Counted from the first letter of the stretch, positions 51,121 to 60,214 are shown. The stretch: DNA of 64,000 bases from JANRKF01 sp964518725 (GCA_964518725.1 CAZFKP010000008.1:16005-80004); one strand, 5' to 3'. Made by a program: numbers and translations. Notes: generated by a model not told the origin, from the letters alone.

Positions 51121-51503
51121 AACGCCCCCGCCTGTTGCATGACATAACCCCAGCACGCCGCCGTCCCCGCCAAGGTAAAGAGTATCACCAGCCAGCCGGA
51201 AAAGGTGGCCACACCAAGCGAATAGCCCTTGCCCATATCCCAGAACAAATGCCGAATGCCGTTAGCGAGGTGGAAGAAAAACGAGAGCGTCCAGCCGAGC
51301 AACAGCACGCGCCCGACATGCGAGGTGACGCACGCATGCCACGCAGCGTAATGCGCCGGATAGTACGCTGCGAGCATCAGCCAACCAACCATCGCCACCG
51401 CCCCGGCATAAAGCGCCACCCCCGTCGCGCGGTGAGTGATGGACAACACCGAGGTTATCTGCGGCTTATAGATGGAAAGATGGGGAGAAATGGGACGTTC
51501 CAT
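51117..51503 (-). CDS. sdhC: Succinate dehydrogenase cytochrome b556 subunit
   Basis: Quinone-binding anchor of complex II. It begins ERPISPHLSIYKPQITSVLS, followed by ITHRATGVAL, the SdhC signature with the Ser/Arg quinone-site residues. The haem histidine lies in FFHLANGIRHLFWDMG. Three membrane helices, 128 residues. It is first of the sdhCDA run on the minus strand, 91 bases downstream of the Fic/zeta-like gene. Confidence 0.95.
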   Translation of the reverse strand: MERPISPHLSIYKPQITSVLSITHRATGVALYAGAVAMVGWLMLAAYYPAHYAAWHACVTSHVGRVLLLGWTLSFFFHLANGIRHLFWDMGKGYSLGVATFSGWLVILFTLAGTAACWGYVMQQAGAL

Positions 51504-51594
51504 AAGAACCCTGCGGTAAGTTGCATAAAAACAAGCAACTTATACCGCACCGCGAAAAAGAGTCGAGGAGAAAATGACCTTTCCCGAATTTGGC

Positions 51595-53838
51595 CTATAC
51601 GGAGACGCTTCTTGATTTTTCGTAAGCTTGTTGCACGCCCTGCGAATATTCCGGACGCACCTGCTGCAACTCAAGCATCGGCGATACTGCCACTGCACGG
51701 GATGCATAAGTTGGCACGGCGAACGCCGCATCGCGCTGCGGATGCAGGAGATTTTCAGGACCCGACGCATGCGGATTAAGCAGCGCTTTTTCCCCCATAT
51801 CGACAAAGCGTGTGACGTTGGAAATGGCCAGCGTGCGATGGGTACCGGATCGCTGCTGCTCCGGACGCTGCACCCACTTGTTGATCAGTGTCGTATTCCC
51901 TTCCTTGAACATCGGAATCCGATCGACAAGTCTGCCGACCGTATCGCCAATCGCGGTCGAAAGTGCCGACAGAACGGAGGTTGCCTGACCGATCATCGAG
52001 GCTACGGTTGTTCGCTTACTATCAGCCGCCTCCGGCGCTCTTTGCCGATCATCAAACGTTTCCGCGAGCAAATAATGGGCATTTTCAGGGCCGTCATTAC
52101 AGAACGCCACTGCCTTATCGACAAACGGATTCTCTACCGCCTCCATGAGTGATTCCATGACGTTGCGGTGCTTGCTGATAACTACAATGGGCGGCAGGTT
52201 GCGCTGGTCGTTCCCGAACTGCAACCGGTCACGCACACGCTCCAGCACATTCTTGCTGCACTCGCCCTCGCGCCTGTCGGGAGTGACGAGGAACGTATCA
52301 ATACACGCAACCGTCGTATGGAAATGCTCATCTTTAAATTCTTTGATCAGGTCGGCATAGCGCGGCTCAAACGGAATACCTGTCCCATCATACAGGATGT
52401 TATAATGCCCGCCATGATTTTCTTTTTTCTTATTCAGCGCCCGATCTTTGATCCATGACCGCAAGGTAGAGGCAAACGGCTCGATAGTGGTGTAATCATC
52501 CGCATGGTGCTTGGCGGCAAGCAGCACCTGGTAAATATCGCTGTAGGTACGCGCCTTGTCCAGCGACGCCTCAACATAATCATTGCCGCACTTTGCAGCC
52601 ATGATTTCCTTGGCAACGGTTTTGCCTGAACCGGGACCGCCCATGGACATGACAAACTCGGCACCATCATCATGAAGTGTTTTGCCTGCGAATATCCCGT
52701 CCGTAATCTCGTCCAGCTGGTGGGTAACGCGCCTCACATGCCCGGCGGCAAGCGTTGCAATGTGTTTGAGATCATCGGGGGCAGCATCAATTACCCTCTG
52801 TGCGAATTCCGGATCTTTCATCTGGAAAATCGTCGCCTTTTTACCGTACCTATCCTGATAGAAATTCATGAAGCTCTTATGTGATGGCGTACGCAGGCCA
52901 GTCAGCGGATTCACGTCCATACACACGAGCGGCGCACCAGCATCGGTAATTTCATAGCCATCGACGAGCTTCTTTTCAGAAAGCTCTTTGATGGTTTTAC
53001 TGTCATTAATCAGGCGTGTCGGTTGGTAACGCAGCTCCATCACCCGGGTTTTGCCGTCGAGCAATTTATGTTTCAGATCCTCTTCGATCTTCTGGCGCTC
53101 AACCAACCCACCATTGACCGTCACAAGATACTCCGTCCCACCCTCCGTATAACCGAGGAACGGAACACCGGCAATCAACACGCGCCCGCTGGTGAGCTTA
53201 CCGTACTGATCCGGTTCATTCTGCAACACCGAGTCACGTTCGGCATCCAGCGCATGGAGAAACACCTGTTGTATCTCGCCATTGCGCGACGGGTCTTCCA
53301 GTATATCGAGGTCAGCACGATCAAGCCGCCGGAAATCGACACTGACAAAATCCATGCCTTTTTTATTCAGCAGCCGCCCAACGCAATCCATAAATAAATT
53401 GAGGGTCAGCGAATTCCCATAGGCATACGGATCAATTTCCTGAAAAGCACGGTGGAATTCCGCCAGATGGCCGGCCAGTTGATTAATGTATCTCTTTTTT
53501 CGTTCCACCGAGGGCAAAGAGGCATCACCGTCCGACTGCACAAAACCATTGCTGTCAAACAGCGCATTGGCCAACGCAATGACTGCTTCGCGCAGTGCAC
53601 CGCGTTTTTCACCTGTGGTTGCCGAGCCTAACGCACCGGAAGCCGGGTCATGCATATCAGGAAAGAGCGCCCGGTGGATATCCGACAAAAGATTCTGCAA
53701 ATAATCCGAACGATCGGACTGGTCGTGGTCAGCGACTTCGTTCAGTTTCTTGTCGTATTCTTTCAGGAATTCGAGTCCCCGATTAACCGCAAGTATATTC
53801 CTTAACCTGTACTCAGGCGAATTTTTCGTCAACTGCAT
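51595..53838 (-). CDS. Fic-like / zeta-toxin-like fusion protein
   Basis: A 747-residue protein with two toxin-type folds. The N-terminal part resembles a Fic AMP-transferase core: AFQEIDPYAYGNSLTLNLF at about 131-149 in the place of the HPFxxGNGR motif, then FVSVDFRRLDRADLDIL, a common Fic continuation. The catalytic His is replaced by Asp136 and the final Gly-Arg is altered. The second part has a P-loop MGGPGSGKT (399-407), followed by EASLDKARTYSDIYQVL and ILYDGTGIPFEPRYADLI, matching zeta-toxin kinases that phosphorylate UDP-GlcNAc-type substrates. About 120 C-terminal residues are unassigned. There is no signal peptide and no antitoxin gene alongside. It occupies the position after ftsE where ftsX is expected. 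Confidence 0.68.
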   Translation of the reverse strand: MQLTKNSPEYRLRNILAVNRGLEFLKEYDKKLNEVADHDQSDRSDYLQNLLSDIHRALFPDMHDPASGALGSATTGEKRGALREAVIALANALFDSNGFVQSDGDASLPSVERKKRYINQLAGHLAEFHRAFQEIDPYAYGNSLTLNLFMDCVGRLLNKKGMDFVSVDFRRLDRADLDILEDPSRNGEIQQVFLHALDAERDSVLQNEPDQYGKLTSGRVLIAGVPFLGYTEGGTEYLVTVNGGLVERQKIEEDLKHKLLDGKTRVMELRYQPTRLINDSKTIKELSEKKLVDGYEITDAGAPLVCMDVNPLTGLRTPSHKSFMNFYQDRYGKKATIFQMKDPEFAQRVIDAAPDDLKHIATLAAGHVRRVTHQLDEITDGIFAGKTLHDDGAEFVMSMGGPGSGKTVAKEIMAAKCGNDYVEASLDKARTYSDIYQVLLAAKHHADDYTTIEPFASTLRSWIKDRALNKKKENHGGHYNILYDGTGIPFEPRYADLIKEFKDEHFHTTVACIDTFLVTPDRREGECSKNVLERVRDRLQFGNDQRNLPPIVVISKHRNVMESLMEAVENPFVDKAVAFCNDGPENAHYLLAETFDDRQRAPEAADSKRTTVASMIGQATSVLSALSTAIGDTVGRLVDRIPMFKEGNTTLINKWVQRPEQQRSGTHRTLAISNVTRFVDMGEKALLNPHASGPENLLHPQRDAAFAVPTYASRAVAVSPMLELQQVRPEYSQGVQQAYEKSRSVSV

Positions 53839-53916
53839 GAATCACACTTTTCTTATAGCTTTCAATGGCTACTACGTTAGCACAGCCCCCGCAAATTAAC
53901 AACTCGTTAATTTTGA

Positions 53917-54570
53917 TTATTGCTGCACCCGACCATGCCTGAGTTTCAGCACCGGATAGCTAAATTTGCTGATAAGCTGCTGGTCGTGGGTGGCAAATAG
54001 AATGGTGGTGCCCCACTGGTTCAGCGCCTCGAACAGATACATGAATTTCACCGCGAGGTCAGCATCGAGATTCCCCGTCGGTTCATCGGCCAACAGTAAA
54101 TCTGGCTTGCCGACCACAGCGCGGGCAATCGCCACCCGCTGTTTCTGGCCACCGGAAAGCACGCTTGGCCGCTCATCGTAATAATCACCCAGCTCCACCC
54201 ATGCGAGCAACTCGCGCACCTTGCTTTCCATGACCCCAGCCGCTTCGCCGGCAATTTTCAACGGCAACGCCACATTCTCAGCGACCGTCAAATGCTCCAG
54301 CAATCCGTAGTCCTGCTGCACAATACCGATGCGGCGACGGTATTTCGGAAGCAGCTCGCGATCGAGGTAGGTCACATCTTCGCCAAACATGAACACATTG
54401 CCACGCGATGCGCGTAACCGAAGCGACAGCAGCGACAACAGCGTACTCTTCCCGGCGCCGCTCGCACCCGTCAGAAAATGAAACGAGCCAGGCGCAAGGT
54501 GAAAGGATACATCCTTTAACACCGGCGATTCCGGGGCATATTCCTGCGCTACATGTTCCAGCGTAATCAT
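53917..54570 (-). CDS. ftsE: Cell-division ABC transporter ATP-binding protein FtsE
   Basis: Couples ATP hydrolysis, with FtsX, to septal peptidoglycan hydrolysis. Walker A is GASGAGKST, the signature is LSGGQKQRVAIARA and Walker B is LLLADEPTGNLDADL. The ATG at 54570 follows AGAGAG. The 217-residue length is normal. FtsX, normally the next gene and required for FtsE function, is missing here; a Fic/zeta-like gene follows instead. Divergent from a zinc-ribbon protein gene. Confidence 0.88.
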   Translation of the reverse strand: MITLEHVAQEYAPESPVLKDVSFHLAPGSFHFLTGASGAGKSTLLSLLSLRLRASRGNVFMFGEDVTYLDRELLPKYRRRIGIVQQDYGLLEHLTVAENVALPLKIAGEAAGVMESKVRELLAWVELGDYYDERPSVLSGGQKQRVAIARAVVGKPDLLLADEPTGNLDADLAVKFMYLFEALNQWGTTILFATHDQQLISKFSYPVLKLRHGRVQQ

Positions 54571-54615
54571 TGCAACTCTCTTGTCGTTATTCTCTGCCCA
54601 TGCTACAACGGTTCC

Positions 54616-55254
54616 ATGATTTTGCAATGCCCAGCCTGTAACGCCCGCTACGCCGTGCCGGATCACGCCATCGGCATGAATGGCCGCACCGTACGCTGCG
54701 CCAAATGCGCCAACGAATGGTTCACGCCCGGCCTACAAGCCACCGCCGAAAACCTGGAAGCGCTGCTCAGCGTTCCGGAAAAACCAACCTCAAAACCAAT
54801 TCCCAAAGATTCCAACGTCCCCGCGCCGAAAACCCCTGCCAGGCCATCCGCAACACTCATGTCGTCGCTCGCCGCCGCGCTGGTGCTTGCGATCGTCAGC
54901 ACGGCCTTTACCCAGAAACCCAACTGGTTCGGCTACAGAAAAACCAGCGAGGTGGTGCTCGCCGATTTATCGCTCGCCAAGCAAGAAGTGCAAGGTGGCT
55001 TGGAATATGCCGTCAGCGGCAAGCTGGTTAACACATCAAGTGCCACCCTTGCACCGCCGCAGGTACGCATCACGCTGGTGGATAAGGAAGGCAACCCGCT
55101 GCAATATTGGGAGCCGGAAATGCCGCCGGAGATCACAGCGAAAGAACTGCTGCCCTTTACCTTCGGCCCGCTTGCCACCAAGTTCACCCGTGGCGACCGG
55201 CTGGTGGTCGAGCTGGGCAACCCGCTCGAACTTGCACTGAGGACAAAACCCTGA
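54616..55254 (+). CDS. MJ0042-type zinc-ribbon membrane protein
   Basis: 212 residues. The N-terminal zinc ribbon has CPAC at residues 5-8 and CAKC at 28-31 (MILQCPACNARYAVPDHAIG). A proline-rich linker, a membrane helix (about 77-97) and a periplasmic beta-rich domain similar to DUF3426 follow. The divergent position next to ftsE and upstream of hpt is common in alphaproteobacteria. Function unknown; it may sense or bind something at the membrane. Confidence 0.85.
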   Translation: MILQCPACNARYAVPDHAIGMNGRTVRCAKCANEWFTPGLQATAENLEALLSVPEKPTSKPIPKDSNVPAPKTPARPSATLMSSLAAALVLAIVSTAFTQKPNWFGYRKTSEVVLADLSLAKQEVQGGLEYAVSGKLVNTSSATLAPPQVRITLVDKEGNPLQYWEPEMPPEITAKELLPFTFGPLATKFTRGDRLVVELGNPLELALRTKP

Positions 55255-55787
55255 TGCAACCCCACCGCATCACTCCGCTCATCACCTCTGAACAGGTCGC
55301 CCGCCGCATTTCGCTGATGGCCAATGACATCACCCGCCAGCTCCCGAAAGACCTGATGGTGATCGCCCTGCTGCGCGGCAGCTTCGTCTTCACCGCCGAC
55401 CTGATCCGGGCTTTCTACGCCAGCGGCACCAAGCCGCAGGTGGATTTCATGACGCTCGAAAGTTACGGCAGCGGCTTAAGTTCCAGCGGTCGCGTGACCC
55501 TGATCCGTGACATCACCGAAAATGTCGAAGGCCGCGATGTGCTGCTGGTGGATGACATTCTGGAATCCGGGCGCACGCTGGCGTTTGCCAAAAAGCTCCT
55601 GGAAGAACGCAAGCCGAAATCCCTGAATATCGCCGTGATGCTGGAAAAGCCAGGCAAGCGCAAAGCCGAGGTCGATGCGGATTTCGTCGGCTTCACCATC
55701 CCCGACAAATTCGTCGTCGGCATGGGGCTGGACTACGCGAACTTCTACCGCGAACTACCCTATATCGGGGTGGTGGAATTTAACTAG
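55254..55787 (+). CDS. hpt: Hypoxanthine phosphoribosyltransferase
   Basis: Purine salvage: converts hypoxanthine or guanine plus PRPP to IMP or GMP. The PRPP loop is VLLVDDILESGRTLAF, and the C-terminal base-binding part contains FVGFTIPDKFVVGMGLDYAN. The ATG at 55254 overlaps the upstream stop (TGATG) after GAGGA. 177 residues. It overlaps the convergent flagellin gene by four bases. Confidence 0.95.
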   Translation: MQPHRITPLITSEQVARRISLMANDITRQLPKDLMVIALLRGSFVFTADLIRAFYASGTKPQVDFMTLESYGSGLSSSGRVTLIRDITENVEGRDVLLVDDILESGRTLAFAKKLLEERKPKSLNIAVMLEKPGKRKAEVDADFVGFTIPDKFVVGMGLDYANFYRELPYIGVVEFN

Positions 55788-56611
55788 CTAACAAGCTGAA
55801 GCAGCGCAGCAGGAAGGCGGTTGCCTTGCGCGGCGAGCGAGAGCTGGGCATTGCGTTGCACCTGCGATTGCTGCGACTCGGTCACCGATTCGAGAAAATC
55901 CGCATCCGACAGCAGCGAGCGTGCTGCTTCCTGATTGGCAATCGCCGTGTCAATGGACGCCGACGCATAGTTGATCGTCTGCTGGAACGAGCCAACATTC
56001 GCCCGCGCCGCCGACACGATATTCTGTGCCACGCGCAATGCCTCAAGCGCCTTCTCGGCACCATCCTGCGAGCTGACATTCAGTTTCTGGGCGTTAAACA
56101 ACACCGTCGAAGAAAGATTTTCGACTTCAAGCGCATTATCATCGCCTTCTTTTGTCGCAAGGATGGTATTGAGCGAAAGCTTATTATCCCCGGTCAGGGA
56201 GCCATCCAGCAGATTCTTGCCGTTAAATTGCGTCGTCGCCACCTGGCGGTCAAGTTCCTGCACCAACGACTGGAATTCTTCATTAAGCGCCGCGCGGCCT
56301 TCCGCGTTCAACGCCCCGTTATTCGATTGAATCGCGATTTCTTGCAAGCGCCCGATAATCTGCTGCGACTGCTCGATCGCACCATCCGCCACCTGCGTGA
56401 GACTTGCCGCCTGCGCCAGGCTCTGCGACACCTGCTTCAAGCCCGTCACCTGCGATTGCAACTGAGTGGCTACCGCAATATCCGCGACATCCTGAATCTT
56501 CTTACCGGAAACAAGGCTGGCGATCGCCGCCTGCAACTTGGCATCGGTCTTCTTGATATTATTGTTCTGTTGGCCGACACCGGCAAACCCGGCAATTGAA
56601 CTGATAACCAT
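55784..56611 (-). CDS. Flagellin (short, divergent)
   Basis: A 275-residue flagellin with only the D0/D1 coiled-coil ends and almost no variable domain. The N-terminal part has LVSGKKIQDVADIAVATQLQ, in place of the usual SGxRINxAxDDAAG, and QIIGRLQEIAIQSNNGALNA. The C-terminal part has INYASASIDTAIANQEAARS and ends with NRLPAALLQLVS, close to the canonical end. An AGGAGG ribosome site precedes the ATG at 56611. No other flagellar genes are in the window, so it is an orphan locus. It could also serve a non-motility filament. Confidence 0.85.
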   Translation of the reverse strand: MVISSIAGFAGVGQQNNNIKKTDAKLQAAIASLVSGKKIQDVADIAVATQLQSQVTGLKQVSQSLAQAASLTQVADGAIEQSQQIIGRLQEIAIQSNNGALNAEGRAALNEEFQSLVQELDRQVATTQFNGKNLLDGSLTGDNKLSLNTILATKEGDDNALEVENLSSTVLFNAQKLNVSSQDGAEKALEALRVAQNIVSAARANVGSFQQTINYASASIDTAIANQEAARSLLSDADFLESVTESQQSQVQRNAQLSLAAQGNRLPAALLQLVS

Positions 56612-56792
56612 AGCGTCCTCCTGACACAATCCTGAAACACAGTGTCCACGTTCCCCCGTAGGCACTTAAGCATATTACATCACTTTTTACTGTAACACCA
56701 GCAGGTTAATATAAGATTAATTTCCAAAAGTCATTGTTTACTATCAACATTTTTTTGTTAATCTGGCCTCTCTTTTAGTTATAGGGGGGAGT

Positions 56793-57188
56793 ATGGGTGA
56801 ACCTAACACGTTATCAGTCGCCGAACAGGAATTGCAAAAACGCCAATTATCAGGATTGCAGATGTTGGACTCCGCCATCAATCCACCATTTCCTAAAGTG
56901 GGTGGGTTTGTGGAAGCTAGACAAGCGCCACATGGCTACAGCGAATTCACTGTATTCGTAGAACATTCACCCGATCCAAAAACCGAGCAGAAATTACGCG
57001 ATGCGCTGGCATATGTTGGAGCCGACAGCCACGTCATTTATCACAACAGCCAGAGTGCTGAAGTACCCATTGGCAGCTTGGGGGGCTATCTGGTTTGTGT
57101 AAGGACTGCCGACGATGTGCAAAAAATAAAAAGCGCCATTAGCACACACAAACAGGAGTTTTCTGAGGGACGACCTGTCGGCAGCTAA
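56793..57188 (+). CDS. Hypothetical protein, 131 residues
   Basis: Not recognised. A soluble alpha/beta protein with FTVFVEHSPDPKTEQKLRDAL and VIYHNSQSAEVPIGSLGGYL, which could be a small ferredoxin-like fold. The purine-rich ribosome site AGGGGGGAGT is of the same type seen before other small unknown genes here. It overlaps the convergent ftsY by four bases and is AT-richer than it. Confidence 0.55.
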   Translation: MGEPNTLSVAEQELQKRQLSGLQMLDSAINPPFPKVGGFVEARQAPHGYSEFTVFVEHSPDPKTEQKLRDALAYVGADSHVIYHNSQSAEVPIGSLGGYLVCVRTADDVQKIKSAISTHKQEFSEGRPVGS

Positions 57189-58093
57189 AGCCCGACCAGA
57201 TTCTTTGAAAACTGCACTGCATCAAAATCCTGCAAATCCTCGATGCCCTCACCCACCCCGATGGCATGGATGGGAATGGAGAATTGTTTGGCCAGCGCCA
57301 CGATGATGCCGCCCTTCGCCGTGCCGTCAAGCTTGGTGACGATAAGGCCATCGACCTGCACCATTTCTTTAAACGCCGCGAGCTGCGACAGCGCGTTCTG
57401 CCCGGTCGTGGCGTCAAGCACCATCAGCACGTGGTGCGGCGCGGACGCGTCGATCTTTTTCAGCACCTTGGAAATTTTCTGCAGCTCGGCCATGAGGTTC
57501 GCCTTGTTGTGCAGCCGCCCCGCCGTGTCGATGAGCAGCACATCCGCGCCTTCCGCTTTGGCTTTTTCATAGGCGGCAAACGCCACGCTCGCCGGATCGG
57601 ACTCATGCGCGCCGGTAACGACCGGAACGCCGGAACGCTTTCCCCATTCCTGCAACTGCTCTACCGCCGCCGCCCGGAACGTATCGGCAGCGGCGAGCAT
57701 CACCTTTTTTCCCTCCGCTTTAAACTTGCTGGCGAGCTTGCCGATGGTGGTGGTTTTGCCGTTGCCGTTCACGCCGACGACCATAATCACCGTGGGCATA
57801 GCATCGGCAAGCAGTGCGGCAGGCGTCGACGATTGCAGCATCTCGGCGATTTTTTCGGCAAGATAGGCTTTCACTTCGTCCGCCGAGAGGTCTTTGCCCA
57901 ACCGCTCACGCCCGAGCGCGGTAGCGATTTCGGCGGCCACGCCAGCTCCCATATCGGCAGTAATCAGCAGCTCTTCCAATTCCTCCAGCATCGCCGCGTC
58001 GAGCTTGCGCTTGGTAAATATCGCCGACACACCCTCGGTGATTTTACCGGAGGAGCGCGACAGGCCGGATTTCAGACGGGCGAGCAAACTCAT
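57185..58093 (-). CDS. ftsY: Signal recognition particle receptor FtsY
   Basis: SRP receptor GTPase that delivers ribosomes making membrane proteins to the translocon. A short N-terminal region and the NG domain are present. G1 is VVGVNGNGKTTTIGKLA, then AADTFRAAAVEQLQEW, DVLLIDTAGRLHNK and VTKLDGTAKGG. The ATG at 58093 overlaps the mtaB stop (ATGA). 302 residues; the acidic A domain is essentially missing, as in many alphaproteobacteria. Confidence 0.96.
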   Translation of the reverse strand: MSLLARLKSGLSRSSGKITEGVSAIFTKRKLDAAMLEELEELLITADMGAGVAAEIATALGRERLGKDLSADEVKAYLAEKIAEMLQSSTPAALLADAMPTVIMVVGVNGNGKTTTIGKLASKFKAEGKKVMLAAADTFRAAAVEQLQEWGKRSGVPVVTGAHESDPASVAFAAYEKAKAEGADVLLIDTAGRLHNKANLMAELQKISKVLKKIDASAPHHVLMVLDATTGQNALSQLAAFKEMVQVDGLIVTKLDGTAKGGIIVALAKQFSIPIHAIGVGEGIEDLQDFDAVQFSKNLVGL

Positions 58094-59334
58094 GCCGCCC
58101 TCAAGCCATGAACCGTAGAGCCAGCAACCTTTACCTCCACCACGCTGCCGACTTCGCAATCCCTATCAGTTTCCACCATCGCGAAACCCTCGCTGCGGCC
58201 AAGGCGTGGTTTTTCCATCACGATGCGCTCGGTTTTGCCGATGCGCGATTGCAGATATTTTTCGAGTTGCTTTTCCCCGGCGGCACGTAGTCTAGCGGCG
58301 CGCTCTTTGCGGATTTTAAGCGGCACTTGCGGCATTTTGGCCGCCGGTGTGCCGGTGCGCGCCGAGTAGGGGAATACGTGCAGGTAGGTCAGCCCGACCT
58401 CGTCCACCAGCGAGAGCGTGTTGTCGAACATCTCGTCGGTTTCGGTAGGAAACCCGGCGATGATGTCGGCGCCAAAGACCACATCGGGCCGCACGCCCCT
58501 CACCTTCTCGCAGAACGCCACGATGTCGGCGCGGTTATGCCGCCGCTTCATACGTTTTAAAATCATGTCATCCCCCGCTTGCAGGCTGATATGGATGTGT
58601 GGCATCAGGCGCGGTTCATTGGCAATCAATGCAAATAAATCGTCATCGACTTCCACCGCATCAATCGAAGACAAGCGCAAGCGCGGCAATTCCGGCACCA
58701 GTGCCAGCAACCGCTTCATCATTTGCCCGAGCGTCGGCGCGCCCGGAAGATCCTTGCCGTAATCCGACACATCGACCCCGGTCAGCACCACCTCGTTATA
58801 GCCCGCAGCCACCAGATTGCGCACCTGCGCCACGATTTCCCCCATCGGCACGCTGCGCGAATTGCCGCGACCGAACGGAATGATGCAGAAGGTGCAGCGA
58901 TGGTTGCACCCGTTCTGCACCTGCACAAACGCCCGTGCTTTGCCATCGAACGACGCCACCATGTGCGAAGCGGTTTCCTTGACCGACATGATATCGTTCA
59001 CCAGCGCCTTTTCATCCGAATGCTGGATAAATTGGTAGCCTTCCGGCTTCATTTTTTCTTCGTTGCCGATAACCTTGTCGACCTCATCCATCGCCGCATA
59101 GGTTTCCGGGTGGATTTGCGCCGCGCATCCGGTGACGATGATTTTGGCTTCCGGCGATTCTTTCCGCGCCTTGCGGATGGCCTGGCGAAGCTGCCGCTCC
59201 GCCTCCGCCGTCACTGCGCAGCCATTGAAAATAAGCGCATTGGCAAGCCCGGCACTGGCCGCCTGCTGCTTAATCACCTCGCCCTCGTAAATATTGAGGC
59301 GACAACCAAAATTGATAACCTCAACATCAGACAT
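58090..59334 (-). CDS. mtaB: tRNA t6A37 methylthiotransferase MtaB
   Basis: A radical-SAM enzyme that adds a methylthio group to t6A at tRNA position 37. The N-terminal cluster ligands are Cys11, Cys39 and Cys70. The radical-SAM triad Cys143, Cys147 and Cys150 lies in NGCNHRCTFCIIPFGRG. A C-terminal TRAM-like domain ends the 414-residue protein. The ATG at 59334 overlaps the end of dapF by eight bases. The dapF-mtaB-ftsY order is typical of alphaproteobacteria. Confidence 0.95.
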   Translation of the reverse strand: MSDVEVINFGCRLNIYEGEVIKQQAASAGLANALIFNGCAVTAEAERQLRQAIRKARKESPEAKIIVTGCAAQIHPETYAAMDEVDKVIGNEEKMKPEGYQFIQHSDEKALVNDIMSVKETASHMVASFDGKARAFVQVQNGCNHRCTFCIIPFGRGNSRSVPMGEIVAQVRNLVAAGYNEVVLTGVDVSDYGKDLPGAPTLGQMMKRLLALVPELPRLRLSSIDAVEVDDDLFALIANEPRLMPHIHISLQAGDDMILKRMKRRHNRADIVAFCEKVRGVRPDVVFGADIIAGFPTETDEMFDNTLSLVDEVGLTYLHVFPYSARTGTPAAKMPQVPLKIRKERAARLRAAGEKQLEKYLQSRIGKTERIVMEKPRLGRSEGFAMVETDRDCEVGSVVEVKVAGSTVHGLRAA

Positions 59335-60214
59335 CGGCGCTGCGCTCAAATTCTTTTTGCACCGGCCCAATCAAAAATACATGGTCGGTGTTTTCTTCCC
59401 AACGGACGAATAAGTCCTCCGCCTGGCGCTGCAATTGCTGCACCTGGATATCGACATCTTTTTTGCGGTAGCCAAGCCGGATGGCCGCCACTGCCGTGGC
59501 ACACGCCGCCGTGCCACAAGACTTGGTCACCCCTGCCCCACGCTCATAGACAAACGCAAAAATGGCTTTTTCTCCGATCTCCGCAATTGTAAGGTTCGCA
59601 CCGTGCGGTGAAAACAGCGGGATGGAGGGTATTTTTTCCCCTGCCGCCTCAAGCATCGCAAGCGTCGGCAGCACAGAGACAAAAAATACCACATGCGGAT
59701 TACCCATGCCAACACAGGTGGCATCGACCACCGCGCCGATGCCAAGCTCCTCCGCAATATCGGTGAGCATGTCGCTGTCATAGACACCGCTCACGGGAAT
59801 ATCGACCGGCGCGAAATGCGGCCTGCCCATATTGGCCTCCATCACCGCTTGCTGCCCACGGTAATAGTTTGAGACATCTTCATTCACCCGGCACGCCAGC
59901 ACGCCGGCATTGGTCTCGATCGCAGCTTCGTAGCGCGAGTCATTGCGCTCCTGGGTGATTTTCCAGCCGACACAGCGCGTGGCATTACCACACGCATCCA
60001 CCTCGCCGCCATCGGAGTTGTAAATCCGCATGAACACGTCTGCCTTCTCCGACGGCTCAAGGATAATCAGCTGATCGCAGCCCTGTGTCACCGGGTTGCT
60101 GCGCGATGCCAGCGCACGCACCTGCTCGTAGTTGAGCGATACAGGTGTCTGCCGCGCATCAACCACCACAAAATCATTACCGGTGCCGTTCATTTTAACG
60201 AATGGAAGTAACAT
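59327..60214 (-). CDS. dapF: Diaminopimelate epimerase
   Basis: Converts LL- to meso-diaminopimelate for lysine and peptidoglycan. The two catalytic cysteines are Cys75 (SDGGEVDACGNATRC) and Cys233 (GVTKSCGTAACAT). The 295-residue length is normal, with N-terminal FVKMNGTGNDFVVVDAR. It begins a dapF-mtaB-ftsY run. lysA, for the next step, is at 13531-14781. Confidence 0.97.
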   Translation of the reverse strand: MLLPFVKMNGTGNDFVVVDARQTPVSLNYEQVRALASRSNPVTQGCDQLIILEPSEKADVFMRIYNSDGGEVDACGNATRCVGWKITQERNDSRYEAAIETNAGVLACRVNEDVSNYYRGQQAVMEANMGRPHFAPVDIPVSGVYDSDMLTDIAEELGIGAVVDATCVGMGNPHVVFFVSVLPTLAMLEAAGEKIPSIPLFSPHGANLTIAEIGEKAIFAFVYERGAGVTKSCGTAACATAVAAIRLGYRKKDVDIQVQQLQRQAEDLFVRWEENTDHVFLIGPVQKEFERSADV

